Of a stretch of 64,000 bases of DNA, positions 22,698-34,300 are shown in pieces. Source of the DNA: Torreya grandis (Eukaryota; Streptophyta; Pinopsida; Cupressales; Taxaceae); the NCBI GenBank assembly GCA_037957365.1, contig JARHVA010006310.1, positions 510,001-574,000 of the forward strand, written 5' to 3'. Both the position numbers and the translations under genes were made by a program. Numbering within the stretch: position 1 is the first letter of the stretch; the number at the start of each line of letters is the position of its first letter. A model generated the notes under the pieces. It was not told the DNA's origin. It was given only the letters and a program-made list of their open reading frames with translations, and searched no databases.

Positions 22698-24118
22698 TGA
22701 AATAGTGAGCCTATATATTTTAATGTCAATTATAATTCTTTGAAACTATTAAAGAATCAACATATATCAACTTGATCAAACCATATTAACAAGAGAGCTC
22801 ATTCATTCAATGCATACAAAAGATCAAACACATAACGCATAATTCATGTGGGAAACCCTCATGGGGAATAAAACCCACTCTCGATCCTGAAACACATGGA
22901 GTAATTTCCTATAATAAATACAAAAAAGATATTGGTAAACTCTTTTAGACCAAAAAACCTCGATCATGTCCTCCTGACCAAAGGTCTTTAGTGAAACACC
23001 TATTTCACAAGGAATAATTGTCCCTAAGAAAGACCACGTCCTTTAGACACTCCTTTGATCACCTCCACCTTAGAACTAAATTCTTCAACCCTTGATGATG
23101 GATCTCTATTTTTATAACACCTACACAAACTCCTTCTCTATGTCATATAGGTCTCTAACATAGGCATGCCATAATCTCTCTCCTTCACTCAAACTATCCT
23201 CATACACACACTCAGACCTCTTCGCATATCTTCAAACTATAGGAGCACTTTTTTGACATCAAAAATATGACCAATAGGTCTTAGTCACACTCATAAACAT
23301 GCTTATCAAATCATCAACTAGGCACTCTACCTCTCCTTCACTCCACAACTCTCACATGCACCTTGCACTAGTCTCACTCACAACTCTAAAAACCAACACA
23401 TTTGGTTTCACTATATATAGAACATTAATGAATTATCGATATCACAATATTTATTATCAACCACAACACATTCCTTCATCCTTAAGGCTTATCATATGGG
23501 TCACACTTAAGCATAATCCACTTTCAAATAGACTTGAATCACTTTTAGGTCCTATGGAGACCCATTCAACTCTTTGACACTTTTTTGAGAAAATTAAGAA
23601 CATGATCTATAGGTCCTCCTTAAGTTCCAATAACCATCACAGTACTTTTTTGCTTGAGCATAATTCACTCAAACAACAATCTGTAAACATAGTCACCATG
23701 AACAAATACACAATCAACTTATAAACCTTTGTTGATATTGCATACAATTTTTTCAACATTCATAATGTACATAGAGAATCCTTATAGAGTTTAAAACATG
23801 CTTCAATATATAATCCATCATTAAACATTGAAATAGCATCAGAAAAAGCTCAATCACCCTTATCAGGTTACTTGTAGAACATGCATTTGTTTTAACCTCA
23901 ATATATTTGACTAAACACACTTTTAGATCTTAAAATTAGGTTCATTATATGCACCATATATTCATCTTAAACTTTTATTTTTATAGCACCTTCAAATTTT
24001 TCGTATATCAAAAGTTATGGATAAAATACAGAGCACTAGTTTTCCCTTTACAAAAATTCAAATATTCAAATGCAAATGGTCAAAATTGAACCCCAGACAC
24101 ATTACTTGCATCTCATGT

Positions 24119-24121
<3 letters not shown>

Positions 24122-24175
<54 letters not shown>
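24122..24175. repeat. (CA)n microsatellite, copy 1 only
   Basis: 27 CA units in the 3' LTR. Copy 2 has CTCACATATTTAGATT at this point, with no repeat. Confidence 0.97.
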
Positions 24176-24178
<3 letters not shown>

Positions 24179-25214
24179 TAAATGTGCACCATTGATCTTA
24201 TTCAAACTTTAATGCATAGTGCATCAATGTCTAAATGTTAAACTTTGACCAATTGACCTCATCTCATGTAATATAACAACTTTGACCTCATGCACTCTAT
24301 AAATCTCTTCAAGATTGTCCTAGCTTTAATAATACTAGATAAATACCACTTTGACCATTTTATTTTAATGCACTCCATTGATCTCTATCTATACAATCAC
24401 CCGCTCATTGTTGATCCTTAGAACAAGCTCGATCTTTATCTCTGCACAACATTAAACATTGAACACTTGGCACAATCTCACCACTTCTTGACATCTTGGA
24501 GTAACATGCTCCATAGATGATGTTCAAACTTTACCTTGTGAAAAATATACTAAGTATTGGATCTATTACAATCTATCTAAGAAGCCAACTTTGAACTTTA
24601 ATAACATTTACCTCACTCACTTTCATGTTCTCAAATTTGGATCATATGATCTCCTCACATAGGAGAATCTAACCATGTGTCAAGCTATTCCTGAAGCCTT
24701 CACATGTAAAAGATAAAATTCCATTAATATACTAACTTAGATTTTTATACCATAGAGCCAACTATGTCAAGAATTGCTTGGAATGAAGACTTTAACCCTG
24801 CATATCTTTTGACATGCTTTAGTGCAAGATCTAAAATTTAGCGTAAATCATCTAGGCTCAAAACATAACAAACCCATCTAATCATATTATTTTTAAATAA
24901 CTATAGGTGTGAGATATTCCATCACCAAACTACTTACTTGACTCTTTCTTGCCTCATGCAAATTTGGCTAAGTATGGGAAAATATTGTCAAACTTCCTGG
25001 GATCCCAACTTTGCACTTGCATATATTTTGTCACACTTAGGTGCATAACCTAAGATTTAGTGCATAATAACTAAGAAAAATAATGAACAAATCCATGTGA
25101 AAATTTCCTCCTAAAACCTCCATGCATGTGAATGTTAACATCATCAACATGCTTACTTGGTTCTATTTGCGCATAGAAAACACTGTCAAAATGCTTGAAA
25201 GCCCAAATTTGTAT

Positions 25215-25216
<2 letters not shown>

Positions 25217-25284
<68 letters not shown>
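25217..25284. repeat. (AT)n microsatellite, copy 1 only
   Basis: About 34 AT units in the 3' LTR. Copy 2 has only CACATATATTTGAATT near 58,545. Confidence 0.97.
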
Positions 25285-25287
<3 letters not shown>

Positions 25288-25726
25288 TGCATTTAGGTGC
25301 GTGACCTAAGATTTAGTGAATAGTAAATAGGGACTAATATTATCACAACCATATGACCAAATCTCTTTGACTCATAATCATGTATAAATGGTGACATCAG
25401 TAAACTACCTACTCATATTTTCTGCCACTAGAACCAAAATGTCTAGATGAAAACAATGATCAACCAAATGAAATTCACTTATGCACACAAGCACTCAAAG
25501 CATATAGAACATATTATAGAACCCATTTCACATTCTCAATACTCCATACTCATCCCTAAACATACCTAACCATGCAAAAACTAACGATCAACCAAGCCTC
25601 CTTAAATCACACTAGGACATACACATTGCACACTTTGTCATTGTCACTTAGGCTATCAAATCAATTCATCCACTCACTAGGATGCCTTCACGACATCAGC
25701 ATGACATCATTGACAACTATCTAACA

Positions 25727-25741
25727 ATATTCCCCTTTTTC
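25727..25741 (-). promoter_or_regulatory. Polypurine tract of the LTR retrotransposon, copy 1
   Basis: On the minus strand GAAAAAGGGGAATAT directly precedes the TGTTAGAT start of the 3' LTR, which is the position and composition expected for plus-strand priming. It fixes the element's orientation as minus. Confidence 0.6.
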
Positions 25742-27192
25742 ATTAATGTCAACACACATCATATAGCAATATACATCTTACCTTCCTTTAACTTGAGATA
25801 ACACTCCCACAATAGGAACTTCCTCTCGCTTTGACACAATGATAAAGTGGACACCAAATGATCTTGACGACCTAAAAGGACTATCAATATAAAAGGACCA
25901 TCTTATAAATATGATACAAATTCCCCTTTGCCTTGAGCTTACTTCTTCTTGCTCCATGCCGACACTCTCTTCAATCAAACACTGCAACCAATGAAGATAG
26001 AAAACACAAAACACTAGCATCTGATGGAACTCACCAAGAAACATATGATATGTAATCCCCCTCAGATATCTTAACCACTACACCTTTTGAACATCTTCAA
26101 ATCTCCATACATCATGAGGAACCACCATACAAGCTTATTATCCTTTTCTCTCAATCTACCTTAAGGACCTCCAAAATAACTTCATGCCACCCACCAAACT
26201 AGAAAGATGATCTCTAAAACAACCTAAGAGCTCACCTTGAAATACTCATGCCTTGTTCTTTTGGAGAAACAGAATGAAAGTCACTCTTCTTCTCATTAGG
26301 CCCGACTAGTCTCCTTGTAGCCCTACCTAGAACATGTAGAGCCAAAAACTATCAAAAGACACACATTCAAGACCTAAAATTCATATCTATATTAATATCA
26401 TATGTCCCCTCAATCAAATAAACATAAAAAATCTAGCTCAACCTCTTCAATATACTTTATTCACAAACCATCTACTGAATTAGGCCTCCAACTTGACAAA
26501 AACTTGAGTAACTTGACAAAAAAAACCCTCAAATCTATGTGAAGCTTGATTTGGAAACCCATTTAGCCCATTAAAATTATTAAGAATCCTCAGATCTCAA
26601 CTCATAATCCAAACCATTTTTCTAGTAGATCCTAAAACCCTAGAATCTCAAAACAAACAAGGTCAACAAAACACCTTCCAGTCAACGTCTACCTATGAAA
26701 CTTATTGTAAACTTAGAGACAACCATTACACACTTCTAGAACAAGATTTTCACTTATACATGTTTGGGAACCCATACATATTATAATGCATTTTATGACA
26801 TTCATACTCTTAGGCATAAACTAGAAAACCCGAGAGCAAACAAAAATAACCAATTTGACTTCAACATACCTTCAGACCACAAAACCACTTGGAACATGCT
26901 AGAATAAGGTCAGTAAACCTTTCTAAGCTAAAATATCATCTTAACAAATCACAAATTCTCTTATGCCACATGAAATCCTTCAATTTGATAATACAAATTG
27001 ACCATATATAGCTATGACATCACTCTGACATCACCACAACTTCTCTTCCACTTGAACATACATGTTCCAATTGAAAATACCCATCTCTAGCCATCTAGGA
27101 ACATTTGAAGATCACCAAAGCAACACTCACTTCTCCACTATAAGGAGTCTCTTAAAAAGCATAGATAGAGACATCCTTTGCACTGCAATTCT
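25742..27192 (-). other. Internal region of the retrotransposon without recognisable pol
   Basis: About 1.45 kb between gag and the polypurine tract. The only longer frame (25,778-26,044, minus) has no retroviral enzyme motif. I looked for GDSGA/DTGA protease, YVDD/YADD and integrase HHCC patterns and found none. Confidence 0.5.
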
Positions 27193-28803
27193 CTAAAACA
27201 AATTAAATCTGGGAGTGGCCCACATCTCCTTAGTAACTACTGGAATCATTTTATAGCTATAAGACTTCTTGCTCTTGTTCTTCTTCTCTTTATTTTGAAC
27301 TATGACAACTGGTTCTTTTTATATATCACTCTCCTTTTCTTTTAGAATAGAATGGACAACACATAGAGAAACTATGGAATCTTTACATATCTTTTCATTT
27401 AAATAATCAACCTTGCAGCTTGAAACCTCATCACTAAGCATAGATAATTTATGTACTTTGAATAATACTTGCTCAACAATAGCAGCGTGTTCACTTGGAT
27501 TCATACTCATCTCAGAACTTGCCCCAACTATCACATTGGTGTTCTCCTTGAGCTTGGTATCTTCATTATCAACATGAGTAGACAATGAGAGCCCTTGTAA
27601 CTTTTCAACATCTGTAGCATTCAATATTTATTGAAGGAATCTCAAATTGCCTTACCTTAAATGTATAATGTTTTTCAAAGTGTCCCACATCATGGTAGTT
27701 GAAGCACTCAACCTTTTTCACTCCTTTTGACTAATGACCCCCATCATAGTTCCATGCAAATTCATTTTTAATAGGTCTCATGCATTCTCTAGCTCTATGT
27801 CAAAATTGATTATAAGTATAACAGTAACATTTGAGATTCACACACCTCATGGCATTTGGTTGTCTTATCTAATTTGTCTTCATTCTGCCAACACTTTCAT
27901 TCTTTGTTTGATGATGTGTCTTCAAAGGTTGATCCACCTTTCTCTTATTGACATTTAACTTGAGAATCAACTTTGGGTTCTTCGTTTCAACCCAATCTAG
28001 ATATGTCACTAGCTAGACTTTGACTCTCTAGGAGATCATCAAGATCATTAGAAATTTTATCAAACTTGATAAATGATTTCAACTTACTTGCAGACTTCTC
28101 TAAATCATATTTGAAAGATATAATCTTAGAATCATACCTTGAACATTCATCTTATTTATATTTCTATCTTGTAGATAGAATTTATAATAGACAAGTTAAA
28201 TGATTGACCATATATTTATTCTCCTTGCTGTCTTCATTTATTCTTGCCTCAAATACACTGAATTGTTCCTCATAGTCTTTGAGTTGAGACTTCATCTTCT
28301 TGTTAATAGTATTCTCAATCTTTAGTTCTTTAAGAGAATTTATCAATGTAGTCTCATAGTCCACCTCATATTCATCATCATCTGAATCACTAAAACTAGA
28401 CTCTTTTTGATGTGAGTAACTATGTGAGTAACGATCATACTTTGAGTCACTGACTTCACTTTCATCTGATGAGCTCCTATCTTGCTAGCTGTAGAGACTT
28501 TTCTTGTCCTTGAAGTAATTCTTCTTGTTGTCAAACCTTCTAAATCCCTTTTTTTAAATTTTATTAGGCCTAAATGACCTCTTGCCATCATCATGACCTT
28601 TATCATGCTCTTCATCATCATCCTATTTATAATTATGAGGGAAACTCTTAGTAAAATGGCCTACCTCTCCATAATTGAATCATTTGAGGGGTAGTTTAAC
28701 CTTATACTTGCCTGAACTTATTTTCAAATTTATTGAAATCAAAGCAATTAGTTCATCCTTATCTATATAAGAAATTTCATCCTCCTTGGGTTTATATAAT
28801 AAA
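27193..28803 (-). pseudogene. gag: Decayed gag gene with three CCHC-type boxes, copy 1
   Basis: Reading from 28,803 leftwards: DEISYIDKDELIALISINLK; box 1, FNYGEVGHFTKSF (28,640-28,690, first Cys a stop, second Tyr, last Phe); an Asp/Ser-rich linker with DSDDDEYEVDYE; a coiled-coil segment (LKELKIENTINKKMKSQLKD, 28,182-28,364); box 2, CYTYNQF-stop-HRAREC (27,780-27,845); box 3, ECFNYHDVGHFEKHC (27,660-27,715); and an acidic C-terminal part (27,319-27,624). Gag packages the element's RNA, and the boxes would bind it. Every box has lost at least one cysteine, mostly Cys to Tyr, and stops are frequent. Coding sequence starts directly at the truncated LTR, so the gag N-terminus and the primer-binding site are missing. 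Confidence 0.65.
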
Positions 28804-30680
28804 TGTCAATTGCATATGATTTTTTAAACCTTTATAATGCACACAAATCATCCTTATGGAGTCTAAAACATGATCTAATATCTAATTCATCATAAAGCAT
28901 CAAAACAACATCAAAATGAGCTCAATTACCCTTCTCAGGTTACTTGCAGAAGATGCACAAATACAAACTCAAATTTGAACCTCAATATCTTTGACTTTAG
29001 ACACTTTCAAATATTCAAATTAGGTTTATTAAATGCACCATGGATTCCTATTAAACTTTTCTTTTTATAGCATCTTTAAATTCAACCTAGATCAAAATTT
29101 ATGGGCAAAATACATAGCACTAGATTCTCCCTTTGCAAAATTCAAATATTCAAATACAAACAGTCACAGTTAATCCTTGGATACATTACTTGAATTCCAT
29201 GTCCTCGCGTATTCATATTAAATTTTCACCATCGATCTTTTTCAAACTTTAATTCATAGTGTGTCAATGCCTAAATGTTAAACTTTGACTAGTTGACCTC
29301 ACCTCATGCACTCCATCGATCACTTCGAGATTGTCCTAGCTTTAACAATACTAGACAACTATCACTTTGACCTCTTGACTTTAATTCACTTCACTTAATT
29401 CTATGTGTATAATCATCTACTCACCATTGATCCTTGGAAGAAGCTTGATCTTTATCTTTGCATAGTGTTAAACATTGAACACTTAGCACCATCTCGTTGC
29501 TTCATGACATCTTGGAGCAATGCACTCCATTGATGATATTCAAAATTTGCCTTGTACAAAATTGACTATGGGAAACATTAAAATCTATCTAAAAATCAAA
29601 CTTTGAACCAAAATAAATTTTATATCGCTCACTCGCATGTTGTCAAATTTGGACCATCTGATCTCCTCACATAGGAGAATCCAATCACATGTCACAATGT
29701 TCCTTAACATTTTGCATGTGTGAGATAAAATACCAATAATATGCTCACTCATATTTTTCTATCATAAAGCCGACAATGTCAAGAATTATAGGGAAGGCCA
29801 ACTTTGCACATGCATATGTTTTGAAGTGCTTCAGCACATGATATAAAATTTAGCACAAATTAGTTAGGCTCAAAACTTAACAAACCCATATGATCATCTT
29901 GTTCTGAAACACCTACATGTGTGAGATATGCCATCACCAAACTACTTACTCAACTCTTTCTTGCCTCATTCAAATTTGTTTAAGTATGGGAAAACAATGT
30001 CAAAGTTCTTGGGATCCCAACTTTGCACTTGCATATATTTTATTGTGCTTAGGCATATGACCTAAGATTTAGCACATAAGAACTAGAAAAAATACTGAAC
30101 AAATCTATGTGACCATTTCCTCTTGAATCTCCATGCATGTGAATGTTGATATCATCAACATGCTTACTCAGCTCTAATTGAACATAGAAAAAAATGTTGA
30201 AATGCTTGAGAGCCCAACTTTGCACCAACATATCTTTGACTAAGCTTAGGTACATGACCTCAAATTTAGTGCATAGAAACTAGGGACTAATGTGATCACA
30301 ACCATATAACCAACTCTTTCTGACTCATCTAAATACAGCAATGGTGACATTAGTAAACTACCTTCTCATATTTTCTACCACTAGACCCAAAATATCTATA
30401 TGAAAATAATGATCAACTAGATGAAATCCACTTATGCACATCAGCACTCAAATACTAAAAACCCTCTTATATGACCCCTTGCACATGCTCAATACTCTAT
30501 ACTCATCCCTGAACGTCCCTATCCATGCCAAAACTGAAGATCAACAAAGTCTCCTTAAAGCACACTAGGACAAGCACATTACATACTTTGTCATTATCAC
30601 TTAGGCTATCATTAACACTTCATACACTCACCAGGACACCTCCATGACATCACCATGACATCATTGACAACTCTCCAACA
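28804..30680 (-). repeat. Truncated 5' LTR, copy 1
   Basis: It aligns with the right 2 kb of the 3' LTR and ends with CTCTCCAACA at the outer edge. Its inner edge at 28,804 (TGTCAATTGCATATG against TGTTGATATTGCATAC) passes straight into gag codons. The inner 1.1 kb of the LTR, the primer-binding site and the start of gag were therefore lost, before the 33-kb duplication, because copy 2 has the same junction. Confidence 0.65.
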
Positions 30681-31065
30681 CCTTCCTCTATTACCTGGGA
30701 TCTAATATGGAGATATATTTTTTAATTTTATTTTTTAAATTCAAATATTAAAATTAATAGTAATATAAGTTTAATTTTTTATGTTTTGATAACAGGGCCA
30801 TTTTTTATATGGACCCATAGGAGGATGCCATTGAAACTATTTGTTATGCTTCCTCTACTTCTATGGTCCTAAGGAGGAGGTATACTTTTAGTTTCATTTT
30901 TTAAATTGAATTATTTAAATTAATTATAATAGTATTTTATTTCTAGGGTTTTAATAGTGGATTCATTATTTATATGGACCTACATGAGGATGAGGTTGAA
31001 CATAGTGGACATCCTTCCTCTACTAATAGGGACTTGATGCCAAGGAATAATTTGTAGTAATTTTA
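30681..31065 (+). repeat. 84-nt exon-like repeats, right part (rest of unit 2, units 3 and 4)
   Basis: The rest of unit 2 (CCTTCCTCTATTACC to TATGGAG, 30,681-30,712) follows the retrotransposon. Unit 3 (30,796-30,879, also 84 nt) sits between TTTTGATAACAG and GTATACTTTT and reads FYMDPxEDAIETICYASSTS. Unit 4 starts at 30,958 after TTTTAATAG, reads IIYMDLHEDEVEHSGHPSST, and has a decayed donor near 31,045. The spacing is about 162-166 bp. Introns between units are 70-85 bp, AT-rich and similar to each other. One unit has an in-frame stop (DP-stop-ED), so the array is probably a relic. Confidence 0.55.
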
Positions 31066-31690
31066 AAATTGAATTATTTTAGTTACGTATTTATCTAATA
31101 TTTATTTTTGTTTTATGTCTACATCAAATGTGCTTCGTGGTTGTCCTATATCAAGTAGGGACACTTGTGTAGGACCTTCTGTCTTCATCATGCTTTGTAG
31201 CATACTCATGTGTTACTCTAAAACCAACTATAAAATTCTCCTCTGATCCATTTATTTGTGCTTTTGGAAAGCTAACATGCCCATTACATAACAAAACAAT
31301 CACCAAAAACTCACACTTGCTTGAAATAATGAATATTACATTAACATCCGTAATTAATCCTTTATAATTAAAAAGGAAGGCCTCCTAGATTAACCTTGGT
31401 TTGCCAAATGTCAATGTTACGTTATGATCTTGAAACCTATGGGTTATGGGCCCATTGAGAACTGCTCCTCCAAGATTTGAGCCATGGTTCTATTTTAAAT
31501 ATTCATCATCTATGCTTAAGCTAATGATTTCAAGATTTTTTCATATAATTTAAATATCCATGCAACCTCAAAGTGATCATTGCCATGCATCATTGTATCA
31601 TACTATACAATCAAATGATCAAAATCTTATTGTAGGCTTATGGCCATAATCCCATAATTATACAATGATGATGATTATGAAAAGACATAT
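31066..31690. other. No recognised gene
   Basis: AT-rich sequence. Part of it (31,330-31,560) resembles the possible insert at 8,650-9,000. Confidence 0.35.
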
Positions 31691-33300
31691 TCCCCAAAGT
31701 CACCCTTTGGGTTGTGTTTCCATAGTGGAATAGTCATTTAGGAGCTTCATCCAAGCTTAAAAGCATGGATGAATCAATCATATAAGCACTATTCCATGTA
31801 TAGAATTGTCAACTTAAAGCCAATATTTATTCTCGAAGCTTACAATACCCTGTCGATGTAATAAAAATAAAAACAAAGAAAGTGTACTAATTATTTTATA
31901 ACTTCTTCAAACTTAATTGTTTGATGAACAGAACAACTATTAACTTAAACTTGATGCGCACATGCGAATGTGACTAACTTACTCATCAAACTTGCTCGCT
32001 GGGTGTTGCCATGTCCCCTCTTAGTATATATAATGATATGTGCCATCATTTTGCATATTCGATACGTTTTTCAAGACCTAAAACATAATTCCTGCCCTTG
32101 CGATGCAAATAAGCATCATGATGACAATTGACAACTCTTAAGTTAGTGACAAGGTCATGGGGGATCACACATATTGCTCCTTCCAAAAGATAAAACACTA
32201 TGACAAGGCGAGATGTGGTTCTAGGCGGGGGTCTACATCCATTTCGACTGAGCAAGAATTCAGAGTCAATCCACATGGAAACGAGCTACATGTTAAAAAG
32301 CCTTTGGCTAAATGTTGCGAGGTTACGGCATTCTGATGCATGGCATTGACCGATCAGGTCGCACCCCTCAGAATATATAACGATGTGAGGTCAATCCATG
32401 TGGCAGTTCGTCATCCCTCAAACTAATCCATTTAAATTCCCTTGTCAAAACTTGCGAAGCTACAACTAAATGTGTGTTTGACAAGGTCTACATAAAATTT
32501 CCTTGTAAATTGTGGATATACGACTGCATATAATCATGACAAATGGCATGAAGAGCAAAGAAACATCATGCCATTGTCAAACTACGAGCGTATGCGCCAT
32601 ATGTGATGACAATGCTCAGCTAACTGCACACAATATGTAACTTAGCATAAAGCTATGGAAAATCGCCAAGTGCTAATGTAACTTTATACCATGGATAAAT
32701 TTGTGAAATATTGAAAAGATGCACTATGATGCGACAATACACGTGGCGGGACTGCTTGGCAAGCTAAAAATTGTGACAAGTCAGTGATCAATCATATTCG
32801 AGATTGGCTAAGGAAGTGGCCAGAAGAAGACATGGCCAATTTAGAACCGCACGACTACAAAAAACCCATGGGAACAAGCATAGATAATCAGAAGGATAAT
32901 GACAAATAAAAATCTCATGTGTCCAAGTGTGAAAGAGCACGAAGGTGCCAACTAAGACAAAGCTCAGACACTTCGTAAATTGGCTAAATTAGAAAGCGAC
33001 TGAGCCTGCAACTACGGCCAATTTTGATGCCAATTGGCTGAGGAAATAAATAATTTCAAGATTAAGCCATGCAACTAAGCCAAAAATGCATGGGACTAGG
33101 TGCGAGTAGGCGCGAATACAAAAATACTGTGTTTTTTTGGCCTGCATAACAAAAGGATGACCTAAGATGGAGATAATAAGGGTCATTTAAGAAATGAAAG
33201 AGATAGGATCATTTACCCAGGAGGTTACCTTCCTTTAATTACAAAGAATGGAAGGAATTAATGAACAAGGGCTAGGTGCCTCAATCCAGAGTGGATCCAC
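31691..33300. other. Unidentified stretch of distinct composition
   Basis: Higher GC and more CpG than its neighbours, with many GCTTGGCAAG, TTGGCTGAGG and GGCCAATT words. Two minus-strand frames (32,046-32,276 and 32,989-33,186) have no recognised domain. It may be the LTR or non-coding part of an unknown retrotransposon. No terminal repeats were found. Confidence 0.3.
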
Positions 33301-33959
33301 ACTGATATATACTTGGCTAAAGCTAAGACACCAATAACCACACCTTCCATGCATTCTCGTAATGACGAGCAGTAATGATATCTCCTTTGGATCTATAGAA
33401 CATTAAACCATTATAAATCTCAATCTCATTATTCAAGGGAATGTCAAAACTTGATTTAAATTTCCTTTTAGATTTCCAATATATGAATATAAATTATGTG
33501 CAAGACTTTATTGAAATCACTGCAAAAATATGTATTTTACTAGTCGTTGGGATATTCACATCATTATAGGAATAAAAATAATTTCTTCTTAATGAAAATT
33601 ATATTGCTATTAGTTTCCTCAACATAATTTTGACCATTTCTCTTATATATAAAGAGACCCCCAAAAAAAAACCAAGACAACAAAAACCAACAAATATTCC
33701 TTGTCCTATAAACTTCTAATTATAAGAAGCTTAATTGGTTTATTCACCAATCATTCTCCATTTCATAGGCATCTTAGATTAGTAAAACAAAACAATCTAA
33801 ACAAGGGTGTAAAGCACCAAGTCCCTACGGAAAACAGAGGCTAAGTCTGAAAACCAATTTATAGCTTTAAATTCAAAATAAAATGTCAATTGTATAAATA
33901 AATTGAAATTACATAGTTCTGACCATAACGATCCCCGCAATCAAATTTTCAATCATGAC
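33301..33959. other. No recognised gene
   Basis: AT-rich spacer without open frames of note. Confidence 0.35.
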
Positions 33960-34300
33960 ACCATAAGCATAATATCAAATCCTAAATCTGTTGCCACTAA
34001 AACCCACATTTTGTTTGCAGAAACCTAATCATACCCACCTCTTTTCTTAGCAATATTTCAAAGCTCATAAAGATCAATTGTCTTTCCATCTGAGATAATG
34101 GGTAGCACAAGCTTGCATTGTACCTGTGGATATTCAATCCTATAGGTAGTTAAGGTTTGATCAAACAACTCTCTTTGCTTAGCCCTAGGAGGTAGATTCC
34201 CCCATGAGTTTGACTGAGGAGTAGAGTATCATGAAAATTGACCCTCAAGCCCTCATTTTTAGATGATTTCCATTCTACCATTGAAAGAGGAGCAGATGCT
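33960..34300 (-). pseudogene. ARID/BRIGHT-domain gene fragment
   Basis: The minus strand from 34,210 reads WGNLPPRAKQRELFDQTL, then QCKLVLPIISDGKTIDLYEL, stop, NIAKKRGGYD, stop, VSANKMWVLVATDLG. This is the core of an ARID domain (FDxxL...P.I.GK.LDLY.L...V..RGGY..V.....W..VA..LG), an AT-rich DNA-binding fold found in chromatin regulators. The two stops, TGA at 34,058-34,060 and TAG at 34,025-34,027, fit C-to-T decay of CGA and CAG. Upstream, KSSKNEGLRVNFHDTLL (34,215-34,290) is in another frame, implying a further frameshift near 34,215. No other ARID-gene domain was found nearby. The family assignment is strong; the parent gene is unknown. Confidence 0.7.

Larger units (their letters stand above)
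22620..25726 (-). repeat. 3' LTR of the retrotransposon, copy 1
   Basis: About 3.1 kb from TATTAGAG to CTATCTAACA. Its right 2 kb (23,730-25,726) aligns with 28,804-30,680. Shared words include GATCTTTATCTYTGCA, TAAACATTGAACACTT, GACATCTTGGAG and ATGACATCATTGACAACT. Its left 1.1 kb has no counterpart in the other, truncated LTR. A G-rich tract, a CA and an AT microsatellite have grown inside it. Confidence 0.7.
22620..30680 (-). mobile_element. Gag-only LTR retrotransposon inserted in an exon-like repeat, copy 1
   Basis: The outer ends are TATTAGAG (TGTTAGAG in copy 2) and CTCCAACA (CTCTAGCA in copy 2), near-perfect inverted TG...CA termini. The flanks are CCTTA on the left and CCTTC on the right (CCTTT and CCTTC in copy 2), consistent with a decayed target-site duplication. 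Removing the element and one CCTT leaves an exon-like unit of about 84 nt, the length of its neighbours. The coding strand is minus: gag lies between the LTRs, and a purine tract AAAAAGGGGAATAT abuts the left LTR, which is therefore the 3' LTR. No protease, integrase, reverse transcriptase or RNase H was seen in the roughly 3.1-kb internal part, so it needed another element to move. Lineage (copia or gypsy) cannot be told from gag alone. Confidence 0.75.
6986..30715. repeat. 33-kb-period segmental duplication, copy 1
   Basis: This whole interval has a collinear counterpart at 40,381-64,000. The offset is about 33,395 at the left, 33,538 around the WSD1 exons and 33,285 at the right, so indels have accumulated in both copies. 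Homology starts at CTTTAATGAT in both copies, with possible weak similarity another 30-45 bp to the left. Order and strand of all contained elements are the same. The counted stretches differ by about 5-11%, except the WSD1 block (about 2%). Confidence 0.95.

Noticed and set aside
23730..23745. TGTTGATATTGC taken as the left end of the LTR
   Set aside because: LTR-to-LTR alignment starts here, but the element's true outer end is at 22,620: TGTTAGAG in copy 2 pairs with CTCTAGCA, the flanks are CCTT, and the split exon-like unit fits only that boundary.
25071..25292. 73-codon frame with a Tyr-Ile repeat
   Set aside because: Translation of the AT microsatellite in the LTR.
28780..28803. Primer-binding site next to the 5' LTR
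   Set aside because: The sequence is gag coding (PKEDEISYIDKDEL) and does not match the usual initiator-Met tRNA complement (TGGTATCAGAGC).
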